Notes: a model not told the origin generated them from the sequence alone. A stretch of DNA of 64,000 nt from Firmicutes bacterium HGW-Firmicutes-14 (GCA_002840275.1 PHAB01000007.1:1-64000); one strand, 5' to 3'; positions 1 through 9,267 are shown, counted from the first letter of the stretch. Program-made: numbers and translations.

Positions 1-2
1 GG

Positions 3-104
3 GAGAGCGTCTTCTTACGGAAGGGTTACCAGGGGCGGGCGCCGCTGATGTCCCAGGCGGACGCCGGTGATGTTTATTGCTTTTTGCCCCTCCATATATT
101 ATAA
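3..104 (+). other. possible 3' tail of an upstream gene
   Basis: One plus-strand frame stays open from base 3 to a TAA at 102-104 (33 codons), and another is open from base 2 to a TGA at 68-70. Neither tail resembles a protein I recognise. Because the promoter of the next gene lies at 77-105, the frame ending at 70 fits slightly better as a coding end, but the window starts too late to decide. Confidence 0.2.
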
Positions 105-105
105 T
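77..105 (+). promoter_or_regulatory. sigma-A-type promoter for the hutP-like gene and aroH
   Basis: TTGCTT at 77-82 and a perfect TATAAT at 100-105 are separated by 17 bases. Transcription would start near 111-113 and give a leader of about 85 bases before the first gene. Confidence 0.6.
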
Positions 106-151
106 TAGTTTTAATATGGTGGCAGGAAGGCAGGATGGTTTAGGGGAACGG

Positions 152-175
152 AACACTCCCGCCGGGAGTGTTTTT
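152..175 (+). terminator. leader terminator (attenuator candidate) before the hutP-like gene
   Basis: AACACTCCC (152-160) and GGGAGTGTT (164-172) form a perfect 9-bp stem with a 3-base loop, and T residues continue to 175. It lies between the promoter and the Shine-Dalgarno of the gene it precedes, so it can only make sense as an attenuator or as a leftover of an upstream unit. The leader holds several NAG triplets (123, 127, 131, 141), the kind of site HutP binds in Bacillus. Confidence 0.7.
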
Positions 176-195
176 AATTGAGAGGTGATTGAAAG

Positions 196-618
196 TTGGG
201 AGGACACGTTGGGAGCCGTAAAACTGCATCTGTGGCTGTTAAAATGGCTCTTACCGAAAGCCGTGAGGAAGAAAAACACCTGCAGAAGGTTTATGCCCAG
301 GAAGGGATTAAGACAGCGGCCGTCGATTACGGGGGGGAATTTATCACTTCTGTCAAGAAGATAGTAGAAAGAGCAGTAGTCGCCGCCAAAAGAGAAGGGG
401 TTATCAGGGACACCCATAGTGACGAGGGTGCGGTAGCCGGTGCTGCCAGGGAAGCCTTGACCCAGATTATGCCCAAAGCCGTGGGTTTAAATGTGGGAGG
501 CAAGATAGGAATAGCCCATCAGAATGACCATATTACTGTAGCGGTGTTTTTCGGGATAGGCCTGCTTCACCTGGATGAAGTCTCAATCGGCCTGGGACAC
601 AGGGCGGTCTCATCATAA
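196..618 (+). CDS. HutP-family RNA-binding protein
   Basis: A 140-residue protein resembling HutP, the homohexameric RNA-binding antiterminator that in Bacillus subtilis controls the histidine utilisation operon. The match is over the whole length, with the region around T-H-S-D (near residue 74) and the C-terminal G-L-G-H matching the places where HutP has metal-binding histidines; one of the usual three histidines seems missing. The start is TTG at 196 with AGGTG at 183-187; no ATG fits. No hut genes are present: the gene is followed after 27 bases by aroH and then the trp operon, and its own leader contains a terminator. I infer a role in sensing an aromatic-pathway compound and possibly autoregulation; the ligand is unknown. 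Confidence 0.75.
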   Translation: MGGHVGSRKTASVAVKMALTESREEEKHLQKVYAQEGIKTAAVDYGGEFITSVKKIVERAVVAAKREGVIRDTHSDEGAVAGAAREALTQIMPKAVGLNVGGKIGIAHQNDHITVAVFFGIGLLHLDEVSIGLGHRAVSS

Positions 619-645
619 CAAAACCTGCAGGAAGGGAGAATGGAT

Positions 646-1020
646 ATGGGAGAGAAAGTTGTTCGCGGAATTAGAGGAGTAATAACTGTTAAAGAGAATA
701 CGGCAGAAGAAATTCGCAGGTCAACCATGGAACTTCTAAAGGTATTGGTCAAGGCCAATGATATAAAGACCGAGGATATTGCCAGCATTTTTTTGACTAC
801 TACCCCTGACCTCAATGCGGATTTTCCGGCTTATGCAGCCAGGGAAATGGGCTGGACCCTTGTTCCCCTGCTCTGTGCCAGAGAGATTGATGTCCCTACC
901 GCAATGCCCGGGTTGATAAGGGTTCTCATGCATGTCAACACCACTAAGAGCCAGGACCAGATTAAGCACTGTTACCTCGGCGAAGCAGCTTCATTAAGGC
1001 CTGACCTGTCGGACAACTGA
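646..1020 (+). CDS. aroH: chorismate mutase, AroH type
   Basis: Monofunctional chorismate mutase of the trimeric Bacillus AroH class, converting chorismate to prephenate for Phe and Tyr synthesis. It is 124 residues long, the usual size, and begins with the class-typical R-G-I-R-G motif; arginines near residues 5, 8 and 61 and the C-A-R-E-I segment are consistent with the active site. An ATG at 640 is also in frame, but the GGAAGGGAG box at 630-638 leaves it almost no spacer, so 646 is the better start. It follows the hutP-like gene and precedes the trp leader, suggesting co-expression with the former. Confidence 0.9.
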   Translation: MGEKVVRGIRGVITVKENTAEEIRRSTMELLKVLVKANDIKTEDIASIFLTTTPDLNADFPAYAAREMGWTLVPLLCAREIDVPTAMPGLIRVLMHVNTTKSQDQIKHCYLGEAASLRPDLSDN

Positions 1021-1060
1021 GCCTCAAAAGACATAGTAGATAAATACAGGTAAATTTAAG

Positions 1061-1090
1061 TTGACACTTGAATTTGTCCTGTGGTATATT
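1061..1090 (+). promoter_or_regulatory. trp operon promoter
   Basis: A consensus TTGACA at 1061-1066 is followed by TATATT at 1085-1090 with an 18-base spacer. It lies just upstream of the TRAP-site leader, so initiation near 1097 would place all the (G/T)AG triplets in the transcript. Confidence 0.75.
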
Positions 1091-1117
1091 GTATACATAG
1101 TTGAGAACAGCCAGTTT

Positions 1118-1196
1118 GAGTTTGTTTGAGAAGAGTGCAGAGAAGAGCATAGCTGAGCCGAGAAGAGCTGAGATGAGTATCACTGGTTTTATTGAG
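1118..1196 (+). promoter_or_regulatory. TRAP (MtrB) binding site and antiterminator in the trp leader
   Basis: Eleven GAG or TAG triplets start at 1118, 1128, 1133, 1140, 1145, 1150, 1155, 1160, 1165, 1170 and 1175, mostly at 5-base period; further triplets start at 1098, 1103 and 1194. TRAP is an 11-subunit ring that binds one such triplet per subunit when loaded with tryptophan. Bases 1182-1188 can pair with 1203-1209 (7 bp, one G-U), a structure that excludes the terminator stem; it may extend by pairing 1176-1178 with 1210-1212, into the last triplet. Bound TRAP would therefore favour termination. The mtrB gene is not in this window. Confidence 0.85.
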
Positions 1197-1202
1197 AAGA
1201 CT

Positions 1203-1240
1203 AACCGGTACTTATTTTGAGTGCCGGTTTTTTGATTTTT
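1203..1240 (+). terminator. trp leader attenuator terminator
   Basis: AACCGGTAC (1203-1211) pairs with GTGCCGGTT (1221-1229), 9 bp including one G-U, followed by a T-rich run to 1240. The 5' arm is shared with the antiterminator described for 1182-1209, as expected for a TRAP-controlled attenuator. Confidence 0.85.
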
Positions 1241-1321
1241 TAGGACAATGTCAAGCAGAATTAAAACCGAGAAACAGATTTGACAGATTTGGAAAGTCAG
1301 AAACTGAAAGGGGAGGGAGAT

Positions 1322-2785
1322 ATGTTTTACCCCGGTTTGGAAGAATATACCGAGATGAGCAAAGAGTATAACCTGGTTCCGGTTTATACGGACCTGATAG
1401 TCGATATGGACACTCCGATCTCCATTTTCAAAAAGGTCTGCCGGGAAAACTATACATACCTGCTGGAGAGTGTGGAGGGCGGTGAAAGCCTGGCCAGGTA
1501 TTCATTTATCGGCCTCAACCCTTTTGTCACCTACAAACATTTTGGAGAAACCGGTACAGTTGAGGATGCTGACGGGGAAAATCACGTTACCGGGGACCCC
1601 CTGGATATCCTTAGATCGATTATGGAACACTACCGGGCCCCGAAGGTGGATGACCTCCCCAGGTTCTACGGAGGTGCGGTTGGATATTTTGGGTATGACC
1701 TTGTCAGGCATATCGAACAGATTCCCGAGGAGACCGTGAATGACCTGGAACTTCCAGACTGCCACTTTGTCCTGACCCGCCTGGTCCTGATTTTTGACCA
1801 TGTCAAACACCGGGTTAAAATAGTCGTTAACACTGAACCCGGAAGTGACCCGGCCGAATCGTACCAAAAGGCCGTTGCCAGGATAGATGCGGTAAAAAAA
1901 CTGATCAACGAACCGGCAGAGTTAAAAAACGGGACCGGTAAGGCCGGCGGGCGTGGTGAATTCACATCAAATATGACCAAAGAACAATTTATGGACAAGG
2001 TCGTAAAGGCCAAGGAATACATCAGGGCAGGAGACATTTTCCAGGTTGTCCTTTCCCAGAGGCTGAAGACACCCCTGGCCGGGGACCCCTTTGATATCTA
2101 CAGGACCCTGAGAACGGTTAATCCGGCCCCCTATCTGTACTACCTCAATTTTGGCGGGACAGTCATTATAGGATCATCCCCCGAGATGCTGGTAAGGGTT
2201 GAAGACGGAAAGGCCCAGACCTGCCCAATTGCAGGTACACGGCCGCGGGGCCGGACAGCTGCAGAGGACAGGACACTGGAAAAGGAACTGCTCGCAGATG
2301 AAAAGGAGAAAGCAGAACACGTTATGCTGGTAGACCTGGGGAGAAATGACTTGGGCAAGGTGTGTGATTATGGTACTATAGAGGTAAGCGGTTTTATGGA
2401 GGTTGAAAGATACTCTCACGTTATGCACATAGTCTCCAATGTCACCGGAGAGCTGCTGCCGGGCCGGACGGTATATGATGCTTTAAGGGCCTGTTTTCCG
2501 GCAGGGACTTTATCCGGAGCACCCAAGATAAGGGCGATGGAAATAATCGAAGAACTGGAACCTGCCAGGAGAGGAGTATACGGAGGGGCCATCGGGTATT
2601 TCGGGTTTACCGGCAATATGGATACATGTATCACTATCCGCACCATCCTGGTGCATGAAGGAATGACTTACATTCAGGCCGGAGCGGGAATTGTAGCAGA
2701 TTCAGACCCTGAAAGAGAGTATGATGAGACCATAAATAAGGCCGGGGCGCTTTTGGAAACCTTAATGCTCAGGGAGGTCGGATAA
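1322..2785 (+). CDS. trpE: anthranilate synthase component I
   Basis: Catalyses chorismate plus ammonia to anthranilate, the first committed step of tryptophan synthesis. The 487-residue protein has the N-terminal domain with the L-L-E-S motif (near residue 44) used for tryptophan feedback inhibition and the C-terminal chorismate-binding domain with P-I-A-G-T-R-P-R-G and G-R-N-D-L motifs. An in-frame TTG at 1280 is possible, but GGAGG at 1312-1316 supports ATG 1322. It is the first gene behind the TRAP leader and its stop is directly followed by the trpG start. Confidence 0.96.
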   Translation: MFYPGLEEYTEMSKEYNLVPVYTDLIVDMDTPISIFKKVCRENYTYLLESVEGGESLARYSFIGLNPFVTYKHFGETGTVEDADGENHVTGDPLDILRSIMEHYRAPKVDDLPRFYGGAVGYFGYDLVRHIEQIPEETVNDLELPDCHFVLTRLVLIFDHVKHRVKIVVNTEPGSDPAESYQKAVARIDAVKKLINEPAELKNGTGKAGGRGEFTSNMTKEQFMDKVVKAKEYIRAGDIFQVVLSQRLKTPLAGDPFDIYRTLRTVNPAPYLYYLNFGGTVIIGSSPEMLVRVEDGKAQTCPIAGTRPRGRTAAEDRTLEKELLADEKEKAEHVMLVDLGRNDLGKVCDYGTIEVSGFMEVERYSHVMHIVSNVTGELLPGRTVYDALRACFPAGTLSGAPKIRAMEIIEELEPARRGVYGGAIGYFGFTGNMDTCITIRTILVHEGMTYIQAGAGIVADSDPEREYDETINKAGALLETLMLREVG

Positions 2786-3349
2786 ATGATCGTAATGATT
2801 GACAATTATGATTCCTTTACATTCAACCTGGTCCAGTACCTGGGTGAAATGGGGGAAGATATCAGAGTTTACCGCAATGACAAGATAACGGTTGAGGAAA
2901 TTGAAGAAATGTCCCCAGACCACATTGTTATTTCACCGGGACCCTGCACTCCCAATGAAGCGGGTATCTCTCTGGAACTGATTGAGAAACTGGGGGGGAA
3001 AATTCCTGTTCTTGGGGTCTGCCTGGGCCACCAGTCCATCGGACAGGTATATGGCGGTACAGTAGTGAGAGCCGAGAACCTCATGCATGGAAAGACATCT
3101 GTCATTCATCATGACGGTAAGACAGTTTTCGCCGGTATTCCTTCACCTTTTACTGCTACCAGGTACCATTCCCTGATAATTGACCGGGACAGTCTTCCCA
3201 ACTGTTTCGAAATCAGCGCCTGGACAGAGCAGGGGGAAATTATGGGTCTCAGGCACAAGGATTTTTTGGTGGAAGGGGTACAGTTCCACCCCGAATCTAT
3301 CCTGACTGAACACGGTAAAAAGCTGCTGAAGAATTTTTTGCAGCTCTAA
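2786..3349 (+). CDS. trpG: anthranilate synthase component II (glutamine amidotransferase)
   Basis: Supplies ammonia from glutamine to TrpE. The 187-residue class I amidotransferase shows the nucleophile in G-V-C-L-G-H-Q (near residue 79) and the His-Glu pair in Q-F-H-P-E-S. The ATG begins on the base after the trpE stop, so translation is coupled and 1:1 stoichiometry is likely. It may also serve PabB, as in Bacillus; this cannot be judged here. Confidence 0.96.
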   Translation: MIVMIDNYDSFTFNLVQYLGEMGEDIRVYRNDKITVEEIEEMSPDHIVISPGPCTPNEAGISLELIEKLGGKIPVLGVCLGHQSIGQVYGGTVVRAENLMHGKTSVIHHDGKTVFAGIPSPFTATRYHSLIIDRDSLPNCFEISAWTEQGEIMGLRHKDFLVEGVQFHPESILTEHGKKLLKNFLQL

Positions 3350-3404
3350 ATATATAAAATATCATTAGCTGAGCACAGCAAGTCCAGAGGAGGAGAGTTG
3401 AGAG

Positions 3405-4442
3405 ATGATTAAGGAAGCTATCAACAAGGTCGTGAGGGGCCGGGACCTTACCGAACAGGAAGCGGTAGAACTGATGGAGGATATTATGAGCGGAAAAGCC
3501 ACCGATGCCCAGATAGCAGCATTTATTACCGCTCTGAGGATCAAAGGGGAAACGGTTGACGAGATTACAGGATTCGCCAGGGTAATGAGACAGAAGGCCA
3601 CAGCGGTAAGGACCGGCCATCCCCTGCTCCTTGACACCTGCGGTACCGGTGGGGACGGTTCCCATACATTTAATATTTCCACCACCGTGGCCTTTGTAGT
3701 GGCAGGTGCCGGGGTGCCTGTAGCCAAACACGGCAACCGCTCTGTTTCCAGCCGCAGCGGCAGTGCCGATGTGCTGGAAGCCCTGGGGGTAAACATCAAC
3801 ATTGCTCCTGAACAAGTGGGAGAGTGTATAGATAATGCGGGTATCGGATTTCTTTTTGCCCCGGCCCTGCACGGTGCCATGAAATATGCCATAGGACCCC
3901 GCAGGGAAATAGGAATCAGGACTGTTTTCAACATCCTGGGACCCCTGACCAATCCGGCCGGCGCACAGGCCCAGGTACTGGGGGTCTATGACCCGTCTCT
4001 TACCGAAGTGATGGCCGGGGTACTGGCAAACCTTGGTACCAGGTCAGCTTTTGTTGTCCACGGAGAAGGCGGTCTTGACGAGGCCTCCACCCTTGGTCAG
4101 ACCAGGATAAGTGAAGTCAGGGAAGGCCGGGTCACAACTTATTATCTCAATCCCCGGGATTATGGGATTGCATATACTACTATCGAAAAACTAAAGGGCG
4201 GAACAGCCGAAGAAAATGCAGTTATTACCGGGAACATCCTCCAGGGAGAAACAGGTCCCCGGAGAGATATAGTCCTGCTTAATGCTGCCCTGGCCCTGGT
4301 GGCTTCCGGTGTGGCCCGGGCAGTGGAAGAAGGCCTGGCCCTGGCAGCATCGGCCATCGATACCGGAAAAGCGGCAGAAGTCCTGGATAAACTGGTCCGG
4401 TTCACCCAGGCTCTTGCAGATCCCGAAACAAAAGTTGGGTAA
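3405..4442 (+). CDS. trpD: anthranilate phosphoribosyltransferase
   Basis: Transfers the phosphoribosyl group of PRPP to anthranilate. Standard length (345 residues), with the C-G-T-G-G-D glycine-rich PRPP site near residue 79 and the K-H-G-N-R-S-V-S-S segment following. A GGAGGAG box at 3390-3396 precedes ATG 3405. The gene is followed by a 329-bp palindromic element that separates it from trpC, so it is the last trp gene before an interruption in the transcript. Confidence 0.96.
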   Translation: MIKEAINKVVRGRDLTEQEAVELMEDIMSGKATDAQIAAFITALRIKGETVDEITGFARVMRQKATAVRTGHPLLLDTCGTGGDGSHTFNISTTVAFVVAGAGVPVAKHGNRSVSSRSGSADVLEALGVNINIAPEQVGECIDNAGIGFLFAPALHGAMKYAIGPRREIGIRTVFNILGPLTNPAGAQAQVLGVYDPSLTEVMAGVLANLGTRSAFVVHGEGGLDEASTLGQTRISEVREGRVTTYYLNPRDYGIAYTTIEKLKGGTAEENAVITGNILQGETGPRRDIVLLNAALALVASGVARAVEEGLALAASAIDTGKAAEVLDKLVRFTQALADPETKVG

Positions 4443-4460
4443 AAATTATAAGAGCCAGTC

Positions 4461-4789
4461 AGTGCCCCATCCAGCAGCGTTGACCTGATTTTTTTTTCAT
4501 AAAATAATGTTTTATGAGGATTGATATATACAACGGAATTACTCTTGGCTCCCTTGTGCGCCTCTAAGGCGAAATCACTGATTCCGCCTCCGGTTTCACC
4601 CGTCCAAGCGACCTCCTGTCGCTGGACGGCTCCGGCATCCATGCCTTCGCCGAAGGCTCCATCAGTGTTTTCGCCTAAGAGGCGCAACAATGGAACCAAA
4701 GGCAAATCCTTTTGTATATATCAATCCTCATAAACACATGAGTTTACCGGCAACTATATTATCAGGTCAACGCTGCTGGATGGGGCACT
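4461..4789. repeat. nested palindromic element, copy 1 (trpD-trpC)
   Basis: The ends 4461-4489 and 4761-4789 are perfect 29-bp inverted repeats. Inside, 4511-4533 and 4712-4734 are perfect 23-bp inverted repeats containing TGATATATACAA. The enclosed arms are again imperfectly complementary (shared CGCCTCT, AAGGCGAAA and CACTGAT blocks), and near the centre CCGTCC pairs with GGACGG and GCGAC with GTCGC. No ORF of its own is supported. The same asymmetric sequence recurs in reverse orientation at 36166-36593. It is either a non-autonomous mobile element (MITE-like) or a mobile structured RNA; no clear target duplication is visible. Confidence 0.85.
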
Positions 4790-4817
4790 AGGATAAATCG
4801 ACAATGGAGGCATTAAA

Positions 4818-5615
4818 TTGATTCTTGACCGGATCGTTGAACACAAAAAAATGGAAGTACAGGAGAACAAGAAACAGGTTCCCACCGAAATGCTCCGGGA
4901 GAAATGTGAAAACCTCAGGGCAGGATTCAAAAAACGGCCATTTGCCGTTGCTTTGAGGGGGGAGGGTGAAGTATCTCTCATTGCTGAGATAAAAAAGGCC
5001 TCACCTTCTAAGGGCCTTATTCGCCCGGATTTTGATCCCGTAAATATCGCCGGAATTTATTCCGGTGCGGGGGCGGCAGCCATCTCTGTCCTGACCGACA
5101 GGGAATTCTTCCAGGGCAGCCCTGAGTACCTGGCAACGGCGCGGACTGTTACAGACCTGCCCCTGCTGAGGAAGGATTTCATCATTGACCCCTGCCAGAT
5201 TTATGAAGCGAAACTGCTGGGGGCAGATGCAGTGCTGCTGATAATGGCGGTGCTGGATGATGATGAGGCCTGCCGGTTCCTCGATATCGCTTCCGGGCTT
5301 GAGCTGGATTGCCTGGCAGAGGTGCATACTGAGGCTGAAATGGTCAGGGCCCTGGCAATAGGGGCAAAAACAATAGGAATTAATAACCGTGACCTGAAAA
5401 CCTTTAAAACAGACCTGGAGACCACGTTCAGACTGAGAGAAATGGTTACCCGACCTGATGTGACAGTTGTCAGTGAGAGTGGAATAAACAGCAGGAATGA
5501 TATGGAACGGCTCCTTAACCACGGTGTGCATGCAGCGCTGGTCGGTGAGGCCCTGATGAGGGAGCAGGATATCGGGCGGAAAGTACAGGAACTTCTGGGG
5601 AAGGAAGCATCATGA
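4818..5615 (+). CDS. trpC: indole-3-glycerol phosphate synthase
   Basis: Closes the indole ring of carboxyphenylamino-deoxyribulose phosphate. The 265-residue TIM barrel shows the E-I-K-K-A-S-P-S motif near residue 58 (catalytic Lys), L-L-R-K-D-F, G-I-N-N-R-D-L and S-E-S-G-I motifs. GGAGG at 4805-4809 precedes a TTG start at 4818. The stop overlaps trpF by 4 bases. It is the first trp gene downstream of the palindromic element, so its expression depends on read-through of that structure or on an unseen promoter. Confidence 0.96.
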   Translation: MILDRIVEHKKMEVQENKKQVPTEMLREKCENLRAGFKKRPFAVALRGEGEVSLIAEIKKASPSKGLIRPDFDPVNIAGIYSGAGAAAISVLTDREFFQGSPEYLATARTVTDLPLLRKDFIIDPCQIYEAKLLGADAVLLIMAVLDDDEACRFLDIASGLELDCLAEVHTEAEMVRALAIGAKTIGINNRDLKTFKTDLETTFRLREMVTRPDVTVVSESGINSRNDMERLLNHGVHAALVGEALMREQDIGRKVQELLGKEAS

Positions 5616-6241
5616 TCATAAAGGTGTGTGGATTGAAAGAAAAGGAGCATGCCCTGTCTGCCGCCCGGGCGGGGGCTGATTTAATAGGGTTTGTCTTTGC
5701 CGGCAGTCCCCGCCGGGTAACCCCGGAACAGGCAGGTTCAATAATCAGGGAACTGCCGGGGACTGTAAAAAAAGTCGGTGTTTTCGTTGACGAGGACAGC
5801 GGGGTCGTGAATGATATAATATCCCGCTGCGGCCTGGATATGGTCCAGCTGCATGGCCGGGAAACACCGGATTACTGTGGTGAAATTATATGCCCGGTAA
5901 TCAAGGCATTCCGAATCAGGGATGCAGAAACCCTAAATCAGATGATACCTTACCGGGACAAGGTGGAAATGTTCCTGATGGATACATATGTTCAGGGGAC
6001 CACAGGAGGTACAGGGAAAACATTTGACTGGTCCCTGGCCCGCCGGGCCTCAGACCTGGGAAAAGTCCTTCTCGCAGGAGGGCTGACCCATGGCAATGTA
6101 AGGACAGCCATTGAACTGGCAAAACCTTACGGTGTGGATGTGTCAAGCGGTGTTGAGACCGGCGGGGTGAAAGATATAACAAAAATTGAAGCATTTATTG
6201 CCGAAGCAAGGGGGAATCAGGATGTGCGTATTACCGGATAA
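5612..6241 (+). CDS. trpF: phosphoribosylanthranilate isomerase
   Basis: Amadori isomerase between the TrpD and TrpC steps. The 209-residue barrel starts with the family motif K-V-C-G-L (catalytic Cys at residue 6) and has the catalytic Asp in the M-D-T-Y segment and a phosphate-binding D-V-S-S-G-V-E near the C-terminus. Overlaps trpC by 4 bases and trpB by 20. Confidence 0.95.
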   Translation: MIIKVCGLKEKEHALSAARAGADLIGFVFAGSPRRVTPEQAGSIIRELPGTVKKVGVFVDEDSGVVNDIISRCGLDMVQLHGRETPDYCGEIICPVIKAFRIRDAETLNQMIPYRDKVEMFLMDTYVQGTTGGTGKTFDWSLARRASDLGKVLLAGGLTHGNVRTAIELAKPYGVDVSSGVETGGVKDITKIEAFIAEARGNQDVRITG

Positions 6242-7415
6242 GAGAGGACATTTCGGCGTTTTTGGCGGCAAGTTCGTGCCGGAAACCCTGATGCCGGCCC
6301 TGGCCGAGCTGGAGGAGGCATATGAAGAAGCCAAAAACGACACGGCTTTTCTGGATGAACTATATTACTACCTGAGGGAATATGTTGGCCGGCCGTCACC
6401 TCTGTATTTGGCCGACAGGCTGACAAAATACTGCGGGGGCGCCAAAATATATCTTAAGAGAGAAGACCTGAACCATACCGGGGCCCATAAGATCAACAAT
6501 ACCATCGGTCAGGTGCTCCTGGCCAGGAGGATGGGAAAAAAGCGGGTTATCGCAGAGACGGGGGCAGGGCAGCACGGGGTTGCCACAGCCACTGCAGCGG
6601 CCATGTTCGGGCTTGAATGTATAGTTTTCATGGGAGAGGAAGATATCAGAAGACAGGAACTGAACGTATTCCGGATGAAGCTCCTGGGAGCCAGAGTCGA
6701 ACCTGTTTCATCAGGGAGCAGGACCCTGAAAGATGCCATGAATGAGGCTATCAGGGACTGGGTGACAAATGTAAGGACTACTTTCTATGTCCTGGGTTCC
6801 GTTGGGGGACCGCATCCGTATCCCATGATAGTCAGGGATTTCCAGAAAATTATCGGTGAGGAAACCAGGAACCAGATAGTTGAAAAGGAAGGACGACTTC
6901 CTGATTATATATTGGCCTGTGTGGGAGGAGGCAGCAATGCCATGGGGATTTTCTACCCGTTCCTCCAGGAACAAAAAGTAAAACTCATCGGGGTTGAGGC
7001 TGCAGGCCGCGGCCTGGACACACCGTATCATGCAGCCACTCTGACCGGGGGGTCCAAGGGTGTCCTGCACGGTGCCTTCACCTACATACTTCAGGATGAT
7101 GACGGACAGATTCTTGAAGCCCATTCTGTTTCCGCCGGGCTGGATTATCCCGGGGTCGGGCCGGAACACAGTTTCCTGATGGAATCCGGCAGGGTTGAAT
7201 ATACCAGTGTTACCGACAGTGAAGCATTGGAGGCGTTCCAGGTCCTGTGCCGGACTGAAGGAATTATCCCCGCCCTGGAGAGTTCCCATGCCCTGGCCTA
7301 TGCCTTGAAAATGGTTCCACAGACGGACCCGGAAGAAATCGTTGTGCTCAACCTGTCCGGGCGCGGTGACAAAGATGTACAGACAGTTACCGGATTGCTG
7401 GAGGTGGATAGATGA
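6222..7415 (+). CDS. trpB: tryptophan synthase beta chain
   Basis: PLP enzyme condensing indole with serine. The 397-residue protein begins in the usual G-x-F-G-G-x-F-V-P-E way and has the PLP lysine in H-K-I-N-N-T and the phosphate-binding G-G-G-S-N. An in-frame ATG at 6186 would add 12 residues within trpF; the GGGGG box at 6210-6214 and family length favour ATG 6222. It is the TrpB1 class that pairs with TrpA. Confidence 0.96.
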   Translation: MCVLPDKRGHFGVFGGKFVPETLMPALAELEEAYEEAKNDTAFLDELYYYLREYVGRPSPLYLADRLTKYCGGAKIYLKREDLNHTGAHKINNTIGQVLLARRMGKKRVIAETGAGQHGVATATAAAMFGLECIVFMGEEDIRRQELNVFRMKLLGARVEPVSSGSRTLKDAMNEAIRDWVTNVRTTFYVLGSVGGPHPYPMIVRDFQKIIGEETRNQIVEKEGRLPDYILACVGGGSNAMGIFYPFLQEQKVKLIGVEAAGRGLDTPYHAATLTGGSKGVLHGAFTYILQDDDGQILEAHSVSAGLDYPGVGPEHSFLMESGRVEYTSVTDSEALEAFQVLCRTEGIIPALESSHALAYALKMVPQTDPEEIVVLNLSGRGDKDVQTVTGLLEVDR

Positions 7416-8269
7416 TCACGGCAGGAAAAAAAGATACAGTGCAGAACAGAATACCGGAAAAGTTTTCTCTGTTGGCCGGAAAAGGGGAAAAGGCGCTGGT
7501 TACCTTTATCACGGCAGGTGACCCTGACCTGGAAACCACCGGAAAACTTGTATTGACCCTGGAGAAGGCCGGGGCTGATATTATTGAACTGGGGGTCCCC
7601 TATTCAGACCCCCTGGCTGACGGGCCAATAATTGAGCAGGCTTCCCAAAGGGCTCTCAGGTCAGGCACTACCCTGAAAAAGATTTTCCGGACGGTTACGG
7701 AACTCCGGAGAGAGACCCAAATTCCCATCATACTGATGACCTATTATAACCCGTTATTAAGGTACGGCCTGGATAAGGTGGCAGAAGATGCAGCCATTGC
7801 CGGTGTCGATGGATTTATAGTTCCTGACCTGCCCATGGAAGAATCGGATGAGTTTAAATCACTGCTAAAGCCCCAGGGAATATGCATGATTCCGCTGGTG
7901 GCGCCTACCAGCGGTCCCCGGCGGATAAAGATGATTGCCGGGAATGCTGAGGGTTTTGTCTATTGTGTTTCCCTAACCGGGGTCACAGGGGTAAGAGAAG
8001 GTGTCCCTGACAACCTGAAGGAGTTCATGGGGATGGTCCGGGAAGCCACAGATACTCCTCTGGCTGTTGGTTTCGGTATATCGAACCCGGAACAGGTAAA
8101 GGTGATTTCTCAATACTGTGATGCGGTAATAGTAGGCAGCGCTTTGGTTAAGACTATTGGAGAAAAGGGAAGTTCTCCTGAATTGCAGAATGAAGTATTT
8201 AGAATGACTGAGAGCCTCAAAGGGCCTTTGAAAGGCAGCGGTCTTGATAAAGCCGCCTTCGGGAGGTAA
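7412..8269 (+). CDS. trpA: tryptophan synthase alpha chain
   Basis: Cleaves indole-3-glycerol phosphate and channels indole to TrpB. A 285-residue TIM barrel; catalytic Glu in [16 protein letters not shown] near residue 61, and phosphate-binding G-F-G-I-S near residue 220. ATGA overlap with trpB. The first 20 residues and a charged C-terminal tail exceed the core, but no better start is visible. Confidence 0.96.
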   Translation: MITAGKKDTVQNRIPEKFSLLAGKGEKALVTFITAGDPDLETTGKLVLTLEKAGADIIELGVPYSDPLADGPIIEQASQRALRSGTTLKKIFRTVTELRRETQIPIILMTYYNPLLRYGLDKVAEDAAIAGVDGFIVPDLPMEESDEFKSLLKPQGICMIPLVAPTSGPRRIKMIAGNAEGFVYCVSLTGVTGVREGVPDNLKEFMGMVREATDTPLAVGFGISNPEQVKVISQYCDAVIVGSALVKTIGEKGSSPELQNEVFRMTESLKGPLKGSGLDKAAFGR

Positions 8270-8274
8270 AGGAA

Positions 8275-9129
8275 ATGGGATACAAACTTGTCAGCAGAAA
8301 AGAAAAACCCGATAACACGGTGGTCAAGGTCGGAAATGTCATTGTCGGCGGTGATTGCCTGACCGTTATTGCGGGACCGTGTGCAGTTGAGGACAGGGAA
8401 CAATATATACAGGTTGCAGGCTATCTAAAGAAATTGGGAGTCCAGATGCTTAGAGGCGGCGCCTTTAAACCCCGGACATCCCCATATGCCTTCCAGGGCC
8501 TGGCAAAAGAGGGTCTGGATATACTTGCCGAAGCCGGAAGGGTGACAGGATTGCCCATTGTAACTGAGGTCATGGATACCAGGGATGTGGAAGCAGTTGC
8601 CGGATATGCGGATGTTATCCAGATCGGCAGCCGTAATATGCAAAATTTTATCCTGCTGAAAGAAGCAGGCCGCACCGGTAAACCTGTCATGCTGAAAAGA
8701 GGACTTTCTGCTACTATCGAAGAGTGGCTCATGGCGGCTGAATATATAATGGCAGAGGGGAATTCAGATATAATAATGTGTGAACGGGGTATCCGGACCT
8801 TTGAAACCCATACCAGGAACACCCTTGATATCAGCGCCATTCCGGCTGTTAAACACCTGTCCCACCTGCCTGTGATAGTTGACCCAAGCCATGCGGCAGG
8901 AAGGTGGGGGATGGTTGCTCCCCTGGCAAAGGCATCAGTGGCTGCCGGAGCAGACGGGCTGCTGATCGAAGTACATCCATGCCCAAATGAGGCCCTGTGT
9001 GATGGGGGACAATCCCTTACCCCGGGCAATTTTGCCCAGCTCTTAGGTGAATTGGTCCCGGTTGCTGAAGCCGTGGGGCGAAAGTGTAAATGCGAGGCAA
9101 AACACCTTGTCAAAAAAAGCATAATATGA
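8275..9129 (+). CDS. aroF: DAHP synthase, short form without N-terminal regulatory domain
   Basis: 3-Deoxy-7-phosphoheptulonate synthase, joining PEP and erythrose 4-phosphate at the entry of the shikimate pathway. It is a KDO8P-synthase-like type I enzyme (A-G-P-C-A-V-E, G-G-A-F-K-P-R-T-S-P-Y, R-G-x-S-A-T-x-E-E-W motifs). At 284 residues it lacks the ferredoxin-like regulatory domain of about 70 residues that the next gene has, and it carries an unusual basic, Cys-containing tail. Five bases separate it from trpA, so it belongs to the trp operon. Lack of the regulatory domain suggests weaker allosteric inhibition by Tyr/Phe; inference. Confidence 0.9.
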   Translation: MGYKLVSRKEKPDNTVVKVGNVIVGGDCLTVIAGPCAVEDREQYIQVAGYLKKLGVQMLRGGAFKPRTSPYAFQGLAKEGLDILAEAGRVTGLPIVTEVMDTRDVEAVAGYADVIQIGSRNMQNFILLKEAGRTGKPVMLKRGLSATIEEWLMAAEYIMAEGNSDIIMCERGIRTFETHTRNTLDISAIPAVKHLSHLPVIVDPSHAAGRWGMVAPLAKASVAAGADGLLIEVHPCPNEALCDGGQSLTPGNFAQLLGELVPVAEAVGRKCKCEAKHLVKKSII

Positions 9130-9238
9130 TAATATTTTTTATGTAGTATGGTAGATTGCTTAAAAAGGACAAGAGAATTTTGGGAATTATCGGTAGTATG
9201 GCAGGAAGGGAGGTCAAGGCAAAGCTTTGGTTTATTCA

Positions 9239-9267
9239 GGCACTCCTTTTTTAGGGGTGTCTTTTTT
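9239..9267 (+). terminator. Rho-independent terminator after the trp-aroF unit
   Basis: GGCACTCC (9239-9246) pairs with GGGGTGTC (9254-9261), followed by six T at 9262-9267. It separates the trp transcript ending with the first DAHP synthase from the second DAHP synthase, though no clear new promoter is seen between them. Confidence 0.75.

Noticed and set aside
4160-4705. Minus-strand frame over trpD and the palindromic element
   Set aside because: Overlaps the conserved trpD gene and consists of element sequence; no ribosome binding site and no recognised protein.
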